Source: Siphonodentalium dalli
Lineage: Eukaryota; Mollusca; Scaphopoda; Gadilida; Siphonodentaliidae
Direction of reading: 5' to 3'
Length of the DNA: 64,000 nt
NCBI GenBank assembly: GCA_032622095.1
Contig: CP136066.1
Span: 188,144,716 to 188,208,715 of the forward strand
Shown here: positions 1 to 10,971 of the stretch, in pieces
Layout: each line of letters begins with the position of its first letter
Numbering within the stretch: position 1 is the stretch's first letter
Made by a program: the position numbers and the translations under genes
Notes under the pieces: model-generated
Told to the model about the DNA's origin: nothing
Database searches by the model: none
The model's input: only the letters and a program-made list of their open reading frames with translations

Positions 1-51
1 TATCCTATACATGCATGCGAGGTCACTGCATGAGGTCTTTCTTACCTCATG

Positions 52-261
52 CAGTAATGCTCTAATTAATCGACTCCTTAACCACAGCAGAATTATGGGT
101 AACTTTTCAGGATTTAGTCGGAAATATGTCTTGTTGCCATTCATCGAAAAGCTCTCGAGAGCTTTCCGATGAATGGCAACAAGCCATATTTCCGACTAAA
201 TCCTGAAAAGTTATCCATAATTCTGCTGTGGTTAAGGAGTCGATTAATTAGAGCATTACTG
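52..261. mobile_element. TA-palindrome MITE, copy 1
   Basis: A near-perfect ~210-bp palindrome running from CAGTAATGCTC to GAGCATTACTG, with its centre near 155. The right flank is TA. The left flank has lost the TA (TG). Nine further full or partial copies occur in the window. Both arms of this copy share the private form AATTAATC where most copies read AAATAATC. It lies inside the TATGGG-TIR element. Confidence 0.9.
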
Positions 262-784
262 TATGGTTTACTTATTGACTTAAATCAGGGGGAAAAAACC
301 CTATTTTCATATTATCAGCATCCCTGTCCAAAAAATGGTGTGTAATTACTGGAGCTTTGGTGTCTCAGTCCTGAAGCTCTAGTTTTTCTTATTAAATCAG
401 CAGCTCTTGCACAAATCTATAGTATTTCCATGATCATATAGTGTGAATGTGGTGTCACCGAGGGCTTGCTTCCCTCATATGGTGTGCCTGTATACTCGAA
501 AATTTTAGAAAATCAATGTCGCCCCGACTAATACAGAAAGTAATGCTATTGCAAGTAGCCCCAACTAATATATACCGAAGATAATATAATGCTATCACGA
601 ATCGCTCCAACTAAAACAGAAGGTGATACTATTGCGAGTCAGCCATTTTGATAAAGAAGTTGGTCTAGCTCCCTACCCATCCAAACCAATGAAACCAAGA
701 AGTGACATGTCAATAGGAGTTAATGCTAAGTTATGGAGAAACCTATTTATTCACCAGGGGTGTTTTGTTACATATAACCATGAA

Positions 785-900
785 TTGCGCTTAAGCGCAA
801 ATAATTAAGCTTAAGCGCAATTGATTGCGCTTAAGCGTAATTATTTGCGCTTAAGCGTAATTATTTGCGCTTAAGCGCAATTGATTGCGCTTAAGCACAA
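785..900. repeat. CTTAAG palindromic iterons (array 1)
   Basis: About six units of roughly 20 bp, each centred on GCGCTTAAGCGC or a near variant and separated by AATTGATT/AATTATT. They sit just inside the terminal inverted repeat of the TATGGG-TIR element. Similar arrays occur at 24263-24340 and 25312-25470, so this is a subterminal part of that element and may be a protein-binding region (inference). Confidence 0.85.
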
Positions 901-932
901 TTAATTATTAAATGTGAATTTGGCCTCCCATA

Positions 933-1323
933 CAAACATGTTACCTGCAAAAGAAAGGCCGCTATAACCGATTCGGAAAAAAAGAGAAAGAAACAAGAGT
1001 CATATAAAGCGTCAAGTATTTTTATAGGGAGTGAGATTGTTCGATGGAAGAGATTGAAGATATCAATTGAAGCTGTGAACAATGAACTTCCGGTTCTTCC
1101 TGCGACCTGAGTATTCTCCGGTGAATGTCAAAAACATGGCGCGTACTTTGAAATCGTAATATATTCGTTTCCAAGATCAATATTTTCTTCGGTAAATTAG
1201 GTTTATACGAAACTCATATAACACGAACACAATCTAACTTGAAAGTTATTTCAATGGAAGTAAATAAAAAAATTGTCTATCCCTGTGTACACTAACTTGA
1301 CTAAGTTGACTAACAGTACCCCT
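933..1323 (+). mobile_element. Truncated TTAA element (AGGGGTAC family)
   Basis: Matches the right ~390 bp of the complete element at 23630-24266 and ends ACAGTACCCCT followed by TTAA (1324-1327). Its left part is displaced because the TATGGG-TIR element (1-932) has inserted into it. This is the reverse of the nesting order seen at 23.6 kb. No ORF. Confidence 0.75.
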
Positions 1324-1327
1324 TTAA

Positions 1328-2170
1328 GATTACCTGCTTACATCATGAGTAGAACTAGAAGACACATGAATGTGGTATAATATTAACTAATTTGTGAATA
1401 TAATTAAGATAATTAAAATATATATTATCACCGAATAATCAACATTTAGAAGGATTGTGCCAGTGTGGGGGGTTTTTCTGTTCTTCGACTCTGTGTCTGA
1501 CTCGAAATTCGAATAACGCATAAAATTACTTTCAGTTTCATTATCAAAAATCCGGAAGCCTTTGCAACCACGTGTTGCTCTACAATAGAACGCTCCATTT
1601 TCATTGGATAACCATAAAAGCTATGACGGAAGTGCACGAAAAATGGGAGATAATCTTTCACGCGCGGCTTTTGCTGAAGTTGGTGTATTTTTCAGGTGCG
1701 CAAATTTGACTCTGTTGCAAGCATTTTAACTTCAAAAATAAAAAAAAAATAGTATGACATATGTTTGTTGTACTATGCACGAGTTATTATTTCACAACGT
1801 TTCACAATTCATATGGCTTGTTGCAAAATCCATTGACAAACGTCACAAAGTTGAAATAAACATTGCACGAAACTTCGAAAGTTGCAATTTGAATTTCCGT
1901 TTAAATTCAACAACATTGGTTAACTGTCAAATTCAATTATATTGATCATTGCATGGTCATTATGTTGATATTGAATGATTTTGGAGGCTCAGCATGATGT
2001 TACTCTCACTGTTGTGTTTACGAGCGTTGTTGACTTTGAAAGTTTGTTGTTGTTGCTGACAGTCACAATGCTGTTGCGTGTTGGTTTTGTAATCATCAAC
2101 ATCATGGGGTTAACCTCAAAAAGAAAGTGGAGTAGTGTAGCAGCCGCTGTGTAATTATAGAAGGCAAATG
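1328..2170. other. No gene recognised
   Basis: AT-rich sequence with a few ORFs of 60-70 codons that show no recognisable motif or splice context. I see no RNA gene and no clear repeat boundary. Confidence 0.5.
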
Positions 2171-2172
2171 AC

Positions 2173-3350
2173 TAGGGTTGCCATGACTGGTTTTTTAGAA
2201 TTGACTAATTGACCGTTATTCACAGTCCCTAGGAATCACTGTTAGTTGAATAAAATATTATTTAATAATATTAAATCAATATTTTATATTTAGTTATTAT
2301 AGTTATATTAAGTACAGTTTGGAAAGTAAAAAGTTTGTGTACTGCATTTTCATTGGTGGATGATTTTCACGAAATTACAAGAGTTAAAATTTTATGCCAC
2401 ACAAACATTCGCGCTTTCTGAGTTTATATCATAATATTCCGTATTTTTTTCTTGAAACGATGGTGTATTCAGATTGTTAGTATCTTTACCCACTTACGAG
2501 AAAATAGCTGTTAGTTACTCGAATATTCCTTCAGGTGCAAACTCGGTGGAATTCTTTACGATTTTGGAAAAACATATCCATTCTATAAATACCATTTTAC
2601 TTATTCGCACCCGGTGATAATCCGAATAAAAGGGATTACGGATGTGAGTAAACAGACGTCAGGTGTGGTAAAACTGGCTCTGTTGTACACTACTAAGTGC
2701 ACATTTTAACTCACTCATTACTAGATAAATGTAGAAATGACCATCTCAAACTAATATATCTATATATTTTCAAGTAGGGCCCTGGGGATGGTTGATACCT
2801 TGAGATGTGAAAGCAAATTTTATATTCCAAGCTCCCGGTTAACTCCGCATCTCAAGAGTGGCAATGGGAGGTAACTCGTGCTGGGTTTGGCTGCAAAAGT
2901 AATGTGTAATAGGGAACTGGATTGATAACTTCCTGTTTTAAACAATTTTGCAGAATTACGTCACTTGATAATAGCCGACAGTTATTCAATGTGAATATTG
3001 GATGGAAAATTACGATTTATGTACAACTCAGACAAGGTACAGTTGATATGACCCGACGAGCACATTAAGAACAATTAACTTAATTGTCACATGTCAAATG
3101 TGGGGAGATAAATGCATTTGTTTCGAACGAAAAATTGAATTGTTCGTTTTAGTGATAGAGCACAGGGGGTGGTCTTTAGCCAATGAGATGATGGTTTTCA
3201 TAATAACAAAATCTGATGTTGCCCAACTGTACCTGTTATCTGTATAGTAGAGGTAATGTATCTAGATCTATTTGTTATATTTTAATCAAATTTAATATTA
3301 CATGGACAGTGATTCCTAGGACTGTGGTTATAGTCGACGGTTGGTCAATT
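2173..3350. repeat. Inverted-repeat pair, possible degraded DNA element
   Basis: Bases 2203-2242 (…CCTAGGAATCACTGT) and 3304-3350 (ACAGTGATTCCTAGG…) are inverted copies about 1.1 kb apart. The left side starts TAGGGTTGCCATGACT, a motif seen again near 11750 (TAGGGTTGCCACGACT) together with the same GACTAAT/CGACGGTT sequence. No matching right end or target duplication is visible, so limits are uncertain. Confidence 0.4.
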
Positions 3351-4072
3351 AATCGTTAATACACATACACATGTATTGTCAATATAACTTTCCCTTTTTT
3401 TAACGCGGTCCTCAGCTGTTAACACGGTCGTAATGTCAACACAACGCGGTCGTCGTGCTGTCAGCAGATAATGCTTTGAGTGTATGTTAGGACCGCATCG
3501 AAATTCAGCGGACCACGTTGAAGTTTAACACAGACCGCGTTGAAGTTTGACGCGTTGGCTTGGGAGTCAACATGGTCATGTAATGTCAGCACTGAATTGC
3601 GTTTGTAGTATCTTATAATTTTGATTTATTTACGTTCACATTTGATTAATTCTGTGTTATTTTCCAACTCCTAGTCTGTTCGGACGCCGTTCAAAATGAC
3701 GTTGGAAAAATATCAAAGACGACACAATAAATGAGCCCTTTAAGGGCAATATTTCATCCTGTTCCCAGTTGGTAATATATAAATATTTATTAGGAATCTT
3801 CTTGAGGCAAATCGGATTTATTGAAATTAAGCTATTTTTAGCCATCATAGATTATAAGCTGTATTTCCTTAATAATTTAATAGTATGAAGCATTGCTAGC
3901 ATATATATATTAAAGGAACTATGGTTGTTTAGGGGCCACCAAGGGGGTCATCCCGAGAACAGAAATCAATGCTTTTCTATGTATGAAAAAAATCGATTGA
4001 GTACAGTAGAGCATTGTTATTAGTTTATCACGACAGGGGCTTCAGGGGGTCCTAGACAGGAGGCAATAAAAG
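3351..4072. other. No gene recognised
   Basis: Intergenic AT-rich sequence. Short CGCGGTCGT-like words recur near 3410-3560, and there is no ORF with recognisable content. Confidence 0.5.
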
Positions 4073-4079
4073 GGTCATA

Positions 4080-5520
4080 CAGGGTTTCCGTTAGTACGGC
4101 TCAGCGTCCGTAGGACGGCCTCATTCCCCTCGCTTAGTATCTGTTTGGTTCATACATATACCAAATGTCAGTCGCAATGTCGTAAACAAATCCGGTTACA
4201 ACGGGAGTTCGGGTGTTAAATAGAATACTGGTGAAAAAGCGGGTCAAATAGCGACGTTAGATACAGCGTAATGCATGTCGCGGTAACATCAAAAAATGTC
4301 GGACTGCTGAATATGCATATTTTTGTGTACGGGATGAAACTACTCATGCTCGAAAATCCCGTGATATCGTAGGATTACATAATTTGATCAAAGAACGCCG
4401 AATTTCTTAGTCGGGACATTTTTATGCACGGGATTTTCATGAATGAAACTGCTCCTCTCCGAGATCCCGTGCTATCGTACGGTGGTACATAATAAATGGG
4501 TCCCCCTGCAGATTCCATGAGGTATAGAACGGAGTTTTAGCCAACGTGTTATAAAATATAATTTGGCGGGAGATGTGAACACGTGCGTCGTTGATTGTGC
4601 TTGGGGACAACGCAACTATTATTTACCGTCCTTTGACATTATCTCCATATTGGGGAGGGGGTACGTATGTGTTTGTCTTTATCACCCATGTATGTAATAT
4701 GGTTCAAATGAATGGTGTTGTTAACTTGTCACTATGAATTCCCACTATAAAGACTGATTTCGGGACAGGTTCCGTTTTACTGTGAAATAAATCACGTTGG
4801 GATTTTGTTGACTATGCGCATAATAAGCAATTGCGGTCGTCAGTTTATGGACTAATATATAGAGACTAGTGAACAAGCTACGCGTTCCGAGTGAAAGATG
4901 TCCCTACCCACAGGTATTAGGCACAATTTTTGTTTTTAAATTTAATAAAAATCTCTTTTTATTAAGTTTTTTTGGTGCCAAATACCTGTGTCGCTACCAT
5001 TCGTATTTTGCCGCTATAAATAGCTCCTGCAGTATGACGTCACAGCGCACAAATAGTTTTACGATTGACAGCGTATATCATGTCAGTTTCATTTTCACAG
5101 AAGCTGCTTGCAATTCTAGGAAATACTTTATTCAATTCTCCTTGCTATCTATTATTGGTCAATGCATAGATGTTTTGTAGTGTTTAGATTCATCGGAATC
5201 TTATTGTATAAATTTGTAACAATAACTAGTAGCTTGTTCATTTATATATAATCTTCAATCAGACGGCAGTCTTATGTGCGTAATTAGTTGATTGATTATC
5301 TGGATACCATCAACAGAATTAATGCACCCACGGAAATGATTGACTTGCGTAATATATACGTAGCTTTGGTTGCTTTGTGAGACTCTTATGTGCAAGGAAA
5401 TTGCTACTTTTCAGTGTCAAATAACAAAATTTTCGCCCGACGGGACGAACCATGGTCGTCCCGTCGCGTTATGTGTTTCCCCAATACGGACTCATTAATT
5501 TTCCCCTCGCGGAAACCCTG
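4080..5520. mobile_element. hAT-like non-autonomous element, 1.44 kb
   Basis: The ends are CAGGGTTTCCG and CGGAAACCCTG, an 11-bp terminal inverted repeat. The target GGTCATA is repeated directly outside both ends (4073-4079 and 5521-5527). Depending on one shared G the duplication is 7 or 8 bp. Short TIRs starting CAGGG with ~8-bp duplications fit hAT (inference). The interior has a two-copy motif around GGGAT…ATCCCGTG (about 4320-4490) and one 103-codon ORF (4869-5180) with no recognisable domain. Confidence 0.75.
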
Positions 5521-5738
5521 GGTCATATAACACTATATCAAATAAGTATTTCAAAAATCTTTTTCTCCAGTCCAAGATGGCAGAAGATTTCTGTATTTTG
5601 ACAATTTCTGAAACATCACCAGCCTTAGTAAACACAAGGTTTAATTATTACAGATTAGTTGAAATAATTTAATCTTTGTATCCATTTTGGAAAAGTGTCG
5701 AGACCCTTTCTATTTGGAATTTAAATCTATGTCTACTC

Positions 5739-5890
5739 TAGGTCTCCAATAGCAGATGAGGCCATGCAGTATGAGGTCCCCAGAGGATGAATTTGGTAAT
5801 GGTAGCCTGCTGTTTGGGGTAGCATCACTAAATTACCCCTCTGGGGACCTCATTCTGCAAATGTCCAGCACCATATTTTGAGGCCTGTTC
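5739..5890. mobile_element. GAGGTCCCC double-hairpin MITE, single-hairpin fragment
   Basis: Contains one ~95-bp hairpin (ATGAGGTCCCCAGAGG … CCTCTGGGGACCTCAT) and the right-terminal CAAATG…TTGAGGCCT sequence. The left hairpin is missing. Confidence 0.75.
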
Positions 5891-5908
5891 AAAATCATGA
5901 CTGTTATA

Positions 5909-6119
5909 CAGTAATGACCTAAATAATCGACTCCTTAACCACAGCAGAACTATGGGTAACTTTTCAGGATTTAGTCGGAAATATGGCTTGTTGCCATTCA
6001 TCGGAAAGCTCTCACTGAGCTTTCCGATTAATGGCAACAAGCCATATTTCCGACTAAATCCTGAAAAGTTACCCATAATTCTGCTGTGGTTAAGGAGTCG
6101 ATTATTTAGGGCATTACTG
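5909..6119. mobile_element. TA-palindrome MITE, copy 2
   Basis: A ~211-bp palindrome from CAGTAATGACC to GGGCATTACTG, flanked by TA on both sides (5907-5908, 6120-6121). It lies just upstream of the first coding exon of the BTB-Kelch gene. Confidence 0.92.
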
Positions 6120-6302
6120 TACTATTGTTATAAAATTATTTTCAAATTAAAATGTTAACAACAGCACTGAATATTGGTGTAAATTACAATTCTTTGACCA
6201 ATGGACTTCGAATTTATACATTCAAATATTTGTCTATGGAAGCCATCTTGGGCATCACTAGCGATCATACTTTAGCCTTTCTCTTTCCACAGACTTTGAG
6301 CT

Positions 6303-6437
6303 ATGATGCGCTATGATTATGTGCAGAGGACCCTGGGTAATAAGATCATACGAGCTTCGGAGATTCAAGAGCAGCTGTATCAGCAGATGCAGGAGAACTC
6401 AGAGTTCTGTGATGTCACCCTCGTAATAGGAGATATA
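6303..6437 (+). CDS. BTB-BACK-Kelch protein, coding exon 1
   Basis: Encodes residues 1-45, ending at the start of the BTB fold (S-E-F-C-D-V-T-L-V-I-G-D). The exon follows a pyrimidine-rich acceptor with AG at 6291-6292. An in-frame TGA at 6297-6299 inside the same exon forces translation to start at the ATG at 6303 or its neighbour at 6306, so a 5'UTR exon lies upstream. The donor is GTGAGT at 6438, phase 0. Reading on into the intron gives only a short tail, and the next BTB residues are supplied by the exon at 10837. The F-C-D-V-T-L motif is typical of KLHL-family BTB domains, which dimerise and bind Cullin-3 (family knowledge). Confidence 0.88.
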
Positions 6438-7069
6438 GTGAGTATAACAAAATTGGCCGTGGTCATTCAGTTTATCATGAGTTATAGCCAAGCCTGCAAA
6501 TAGTGTATCTGTCGTTAGCAGAATGAGGTCAAGAGGGTGAAATTAGTGATGTATTAGGGAGAGTATGAGTAGAGAGGGGTGAAATTTTTGAAATTTCAAT
6601 GCTCTGAGAGTGATCTTGGGCATATTTGAAGGATGATTTTCATTTTTTAACCAAAGAGAATTTTATACTTTCAGTAGCTATTAATATGACCAGAGTCACT
6701 TAAGCTAGAAAACAAAATTCATTTAATATATGAAATCAATTTATATTTATACACAAAAGAAAAGACACAATGAACCAACAAATTTATTTCAACTTACAAG
6801 ATAACATTGTTTTTAACAGAATTTAAACAAACACACATAATGATAACAGATTAATATATTATCATAATACTGCATAATATAATCTAATAATTTATAATAT
6901 GCCCCACTGAATGACTGAGATGAAAAAGATAGAATGAACAGTCCTGCAACATTTTTCATTATTTCTTATTTCTAGGTTTGTATGTAGTTAAACGCTCTCA
7001 AAATTATGTTGTGGTGTTCTATTTGTTTCCAATTGATATAACGGTATATGTTAGGGCCCTAGTAGGACA
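6438..7069. other. Intron 1, unassigned part
   Basis: Very AT-rich intron sequence with no ORF or repeat boundary that I can define. Confidence 0.6.
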
Positions 7070-7334
7070 TTAATTATTCATTTGGTATTATGAGATCCCA
7101 CCTCATAACCAGGTTGATTTGATCAAATAGTCACTGTTCCTGTACTGTATTGTGTAATTTCGCTTTAATTTGATTGAAATACTAAAGTCTGAAGGCTGAA
7201 TGGTAACAAACCTGAACTATTTGAAGTTTTCACAGATGAAAGCTAGATAGAACCAAACATACTTTACAGTATGATTCCAACTGTTATACTTAAATCTTTT
7301 TGTAAACTTAACTGTCTTATGTCAATATATATAT
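7070..7334 (+). repeat. Dispersed repeat R1, copy 1 (left part)
   Basis: Aligns with 17560-17817 (shared words include GGTATTATGAGATCCCA, AACCAGGTTGATTTGATCAA and GATGAAAGCTAGATA). The repeat resumes at 7828-7880, which matches 18601-18646. Here a hairpin and extra sequence interrupt it. In the other copy a Helitron-like element interrupts it at nearly the same AT-rich point. Confidence 0.75.
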
Positions 7335-7335
7335 A

Positions 7336-7490
7336 AGGATTAACTGTCATGTGTACTGCTTTTATGGAGATGTAACCGTGAGATAAGTGGTTATAACTTG
7401 TGTAAAACCCAAAGGATTTTACATACAAGTTATGACCACTTACCTCACAGTTACATCTCCATAAAAACAGTCCACATTACAGTTAATCCT
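7336..7490. mobile_element. Foldback hairpin element, 155 bp
   Basis: AGGATTAACTGT…TTATGGAGATGTAAC… pairs with its reverse complement ending …ACAGTTAATCCT. The arms are about 70 bp with a few mismatches around a short spacer. It is inserted in the R1 repeat inside intron 1. Confidence 0.75.
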
Positions 7491-7827
7491 CATATTTATA
7501 TACATGTACATTTAGCGAAAAAGCCACATTTTTAAATGTATTTAAATAAAAAAGTGTATCGTGACAAAACCAGCCCAAAATATCCCACAGCACCCTTGGC
7601 AAAAGTTACCAGGAACAATTGAAACCCGATGATTTATTAAGTCAATCCTGCGCGAATCCAAATGCGCCCAAAACATTACGCGTTCGTCTTTCCAAACCCA
7701 AATGACGTATCGATGTTGTTATGAGCTTGGAGTTATAAGCCGTTACGCATTCACCGAGAAATAATTGCAACTAGCCATGTGGGCGCCGACCAATCAGAAT
7801 GCTGGATTTAGTGATGACACTTAGTAT
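7491..7827. other. Intron 1, unassigned part
   Basis: No gene or repeat recognised. It separates the hairpin from the resumption of R1 at 7828. Confidence 0.5.
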
Positions 7828-7880
7828 GTAAATATAAATGCTGTGTATCTTGTTATATAAATATGAATTGGGACCTGAAT
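7828..7880 (+). repeat. Dispersed repeat R1, copy 1 (right part)
   Basis: Matches 18601-18646 (ATATAAATG…ATCTTGTTAT…ATGAATTGGGACCT). Confidence 0.65.
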
Positions 7881-7990
7881 TTTTGCCTTCAATTTGTTTG
7901 GATGCCCAAACTCAATGTCCCCAAACCCGGTATACAGGAGTCGAAAACGGGCTGGGTCAGGCCCTGGACATACATTCACAAATAAAATAA

Positions 7991-8199
7991 AATGCATAAT
8001 CAAGGTGACTAATGTGTTAACATCACCAACATCAACTGGGGAACTTCAATCTGATTCTAGGTTTCCCATATATGTTGAGGCCTAAGAGGAATGAGGTTCC
8101 CAGAGGGTAAATTTGGTGACTAGCCCGCTGTGTGGGATAGCCACTAAATTCACCCTCTGGGGACCTCATTCTGCAAATGACACATTATTTGCAGGCTTG
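7991..8199. mobile_element. GAGGTCCCC double-hairpin MITE, right half
   Basis: Interior sequence (GCATAATCAAGGTGACTAAT) followed by one hairpin (8088-8174) and the terminal …GCAGGCTTG. The interior matches 19346-19440. The left hairpin is absent. Confidence 0.75.
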
Positions 8200-8355
8200 G
8201 TTACAGCTTCTAGTATGCTCTGATTAATCAACCCTCTTTAACAAGGTTGAACACCGTTATCGCAGTATTCGACCTCTTTCATGATATCAATCATGGTCAA
8301 TAATACCACCGCCGACCGCACTACCACCGATTTGATCGTATTCTTCATGCTATGC

Positions 8356-9656
8356 TTAAAGACATATTATGGACTTGTTCGGTGCGTGAAACTGATAAGT
8401 TAGTATTCAGGCGCTCTTCCAACTGGATGTGTCCAAACTGCTGACATCGCCGAAAATCTCAAGCAAATCGACCATACCAGTCCATAGTCCAAGTCTTCTC
8501 GTACTAAAACTAGCTAAGATTTTGGGATGGAGATGCTAGTGTTTAGTCCGAGTTCCAGGCCCATGCATTTCTATGACACGAGTTACGCCCAGGATCTGTG
8601 GCGGGAATCTGTGGTGTATTTTACTCGATTTACCTAACAAAGCAATACATGATGCTATATACATCGGAAAGAGTGACATATTATGGTAATAATGGTGTAT
8701 AATAATCTAACTTTAATGTTAAATTACACATAGAATATTCCGGTTGATTGCCACAAACATCGTTGTTTTTTCTGTTTGTTTACTTAACTGAAAGCCGAAC
8801 TCAGGTTCCGAAGAACTTCGGCATTGTCCGGTGTTTGTTTTGGCCGAGACGAATTTCGATACAAACAAAATGGCGGCCCCCATGATATTCTAATGGTCAT
8901 TGTGTTTACACTGTTTTAAACTGTGAGATGGTTATAATTCCCGTAATTTATTTAATGTATTACATTTATATCTTCAATATGTATTTAATCTATGTATTTA
9001 TTTATTTATTGTCACGTATAATTACGATTACAATGGAGAATTCATCGTGCGTGGTTGATTGAAAATCTACGGAATATTTTCACCGGAAAATGCCGAACGC
9101 AGTTCGCAAGGTCAACTGAGTTCGCATACTTTAAAAAATATGTAAACACTGCGGCAAAAGTTTCTTTTCACATTAAATTACCGCTTTCAATTCACAACCG
9201 ATGTGGGTTTCAGATCAAATAGCATGTCTTCTGCGGAAACTATCCGTTTATTGTAGCAATTGTGATATTTTATTTCATATAATTGTGGTTTTATTTGAGC
9301 GGGTCACTAACGCTTAAGTCGTGTCATAGAAATGCATGGGCCTGGAACTCGGACTAAACACTAGCATCTCCATCCCAAAATCTTTGCTAGTTTTAGTACG
9401 AGAAGACTTGGACTAACCAGTCCATAGAAAATATCGTCAGAACTACGCTCAATTGTAAATATTAACATCTCGATTCGGGACGCAACTATCGCCGATAAAC
9501 TAACGAAAACGATTTCGCCATCGAAAGTCACTGCATTTAATTAATATGTAAGAATACGGTGTGTGTTGTCAAGTTGGATATAACATTAACTATTTTGAGA
9601 TAGATTATTCTCCATTTCTATTTGATCACCCAAACTGAGTGTTTCGCATCACTTTA
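8356..9656 (+). repeat. Dispersed repeat R2, copy interrupted by a MULE-like element
   Basis: Bases 8356-8484 plus 9416-9656 align with the continuous copy at 38884-39247 (shared words GTATTCAGGC, ACATCGCCGAAAAT, TATTCTCCATTTCTATTTGATCAC). The copy at 38.9 kb is therefore the empty site for the 931-bp insertion at 8485-9415. Confidence 0.85.
8485..9415. mobile_element. MULE-like non-autonomous element, 931 bp
   Basis: Long terminal inverted repeats of about 95 bp begin TAGTCCAAGTCTTCTCGTAC and end with the reverse complement. A perfect 9-bp direct repeat, ACCAGTCCA, flanks the element (8476-8484 and 9416-9424). The homologous site at about 39010 has the target once (with one substitution) and no insertion. 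Long TIRs with 9-bp duplications are typical of Mutator-like elements (family knowledge). The interior has no significant ORF. Confidence 0.85.
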
Positions 9657-9931
9657 ATATATGATATTTTTTTTAAAGTCATAACCACACCAGAGAATTT
9701 GTTTATTTCTGGCATGGCATGATGCTGCATTCATGATGCAATCACAAATGTCAGTCAGTGACCAACTTCAAATGTTGAATAAACCATAAACAATTTATTA
9801 ATTGAAATATTGTTTTGTGTTTTGTTAATAACTTGAAAATAAAGTTACGCCTGATGGTGTAGTGTAGATATGGTTTTCATCTATTGAAAACTTGATGTTT
9901 GAAAATGGCACTGGATGTCGAACACTCACAT

Positions 9932-10176
9932 GTTTAGTGTGCCTGTCATTTGCAGAATGAGGTCCCAGAGGGTGAATTTAGTTATGCTACCCCACATAGC
10001 TGGCTAGCATAACCAAATTCACCCTCTGGGGACCTCATTCTGCTGAGGTGTAAGCAGAATGAGGTCCCCGGAGGGTGAATTTGGTGATGCTAGCCCGCTA
10101 TGCGGGGTAGCATCACTAAATTCACCCTCTGGGGACCTCATTCCGCAAATGACAGACACACTATTTCAAGGCTTGT
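9932..10176. mobile_element. GAGGTCCCC double-hairpin MITE, compact copy
   Basis: Two ~90-bp hairpins (9953-10042 and 10052-10146) sit almost back to back. They are bounded by TAGTGTGCCTGTCATTTGCAG on the left and AAATGACAGACACACTATTT plus CAAGGCTTG on the right. The usual ~200-bp spacer between hairpins is reduced to about 10 bp. Confidence 0.85.
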
Positions 10177-10185
10177 GATTGGTAT

Positions 10186-10739
10186 CTATTATATATTTTG
10201 GAAGATCTGTGTGTGTGTGTGTTCGCAATGGACTCGAACACGGCTGGACCGATTTCGACCAAACTTGGTACGGACACGTAATTCGACCCGGGAACGAACA
10301 TGGGCCTATTGATTTTCAGATCCGAGGTCAACTTTTCACGTGCCGAGGTCAAATCTGTTTTTACGCTGTGTTACGGGACTTTCATTTGAGTTCGGTGCTT
10401 ACAAATCGATTCGAAACAGCGCGAATAATAAAATGCCAGTCATAATAATGACACTGTGAGAATCTTTCGTGTTTCCTCTTTCCAACGATATATAATGCGT
10501 ATGTATCCGTTTTAGTTATCTGCCTCAATTATCCAGAAGAAGTGGTACTATCTTCCATCAGGATAAAAACAATGCGTAACTTCTATGACGTCGTTAGAGG
10601 TCATATCGTTAGATCTCCCGGTATCCGCTGGGCCGATTTCCACCATTTTTGGGGTGTTGGTGTTTGACCCCACCTGACCTTGACCTTCAAAATGGTCAAT
10701 TCAAGGTCAAAGCCCGGACGAAGTCGGGTCACCTTCTAG
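10186..10739 (+). mobile_element. Helitron-like element, internally deleted (554 bp)
   Basis: Starts TCTATTATATATTTTGG after host A (10185) and ends CTAG before host T (10740). A hairpin (CCC-G-GAC-GAA-GTC-GGG) ends 11 nt before the CTAG. Insertion between A and T without duplication, a 5' TC, a 3' CTRR and a subterminal hairpin are the Helitron signature (family knowledge). Compared with the copy at 17821-18600 it lacks ~225 bp between GAGGTCAT and GGTATCCGCTGG. A TG microsatellite follows the 5' end. No Rep/helicase ORF is present. Confidence 0.82.
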
Positions 10740-10836
10740 TTACCTATAAATTTGCACCAATTTGACTCTGGAACTCTTAAATTCCTGATTAATTTGAAAA
10801 TGATGTCAGTTTAATACCACACATATTATGTTGCAG

Positions 10837-10921
10837 GAGTGTAAAGCACATTGGTCTGTCCTTGTGAGCTGTCCGTTCTTCCAGTCGTTGTATAACAGTG
10901 GTTTGAGAGAGAGTAAAGCAG
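10837..10921 (+). CDS. BTB-BACK-Kelch protein, coding exon 2
   Basis: Encodes residues 46-73 plus the first base of codon 74. The acceptor is TTATGTTGCAG ending at 10836 and the donor is GTGAGT at 10922. The exon is too short to stand out as an ORF and was found by homology to the missing middle of the BTB fold: E-C-K-A-H-W-S-V-L-V-S-C-P-F-F corresponds to the family consensus in which the chain is buried, an A-H-R follows and S-x-Y-F ends the helix. Phases match both neighbours (0 in, 1 out), so the three exons form one open frame. The usual Arg after A-H is Trp here. Confidence 0.88.
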
Positions 10922-10971
10922 GTGAGTGTTCTCGATGCGTCATCAACGTCAATAATTAACCCTTTCTTTAA

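Larger units (their letters stand above)
1..932 (-). mobile_element. TATGGG-TIR element, copy 1 (cut by window edge)
   Basis: This is the reverse-orientation copy of the element that is complete at 23588-25495. Its right edge ends GGCCTCCCATA at 932 and matches the reverse complement of the left end of the complete copy, including the AT-rich subterminal stretch and the CTTAAG iterons. Bases 1-820 align with the reverse complement of about 24280-25110. No transposase ORF is visible. The left end lies outside the window. Confidence 0.8.

Noticed and set aside
785-900. Regularly spaced palindromic units resembling a CRISPR array
   Set aside because: The spacers are near-identical AT words, there are no cas genes, the DNA is eukaryotic, and the arrays lie at fixed subterminal positions of a TIR element.
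5828-6158. Two ORFs on opposite strands with almost the same peptide
   Set aside because: They arise because the TA-palindrome reads nearly the same on both strands; the peptide has no family and recurs with each MITE copy.
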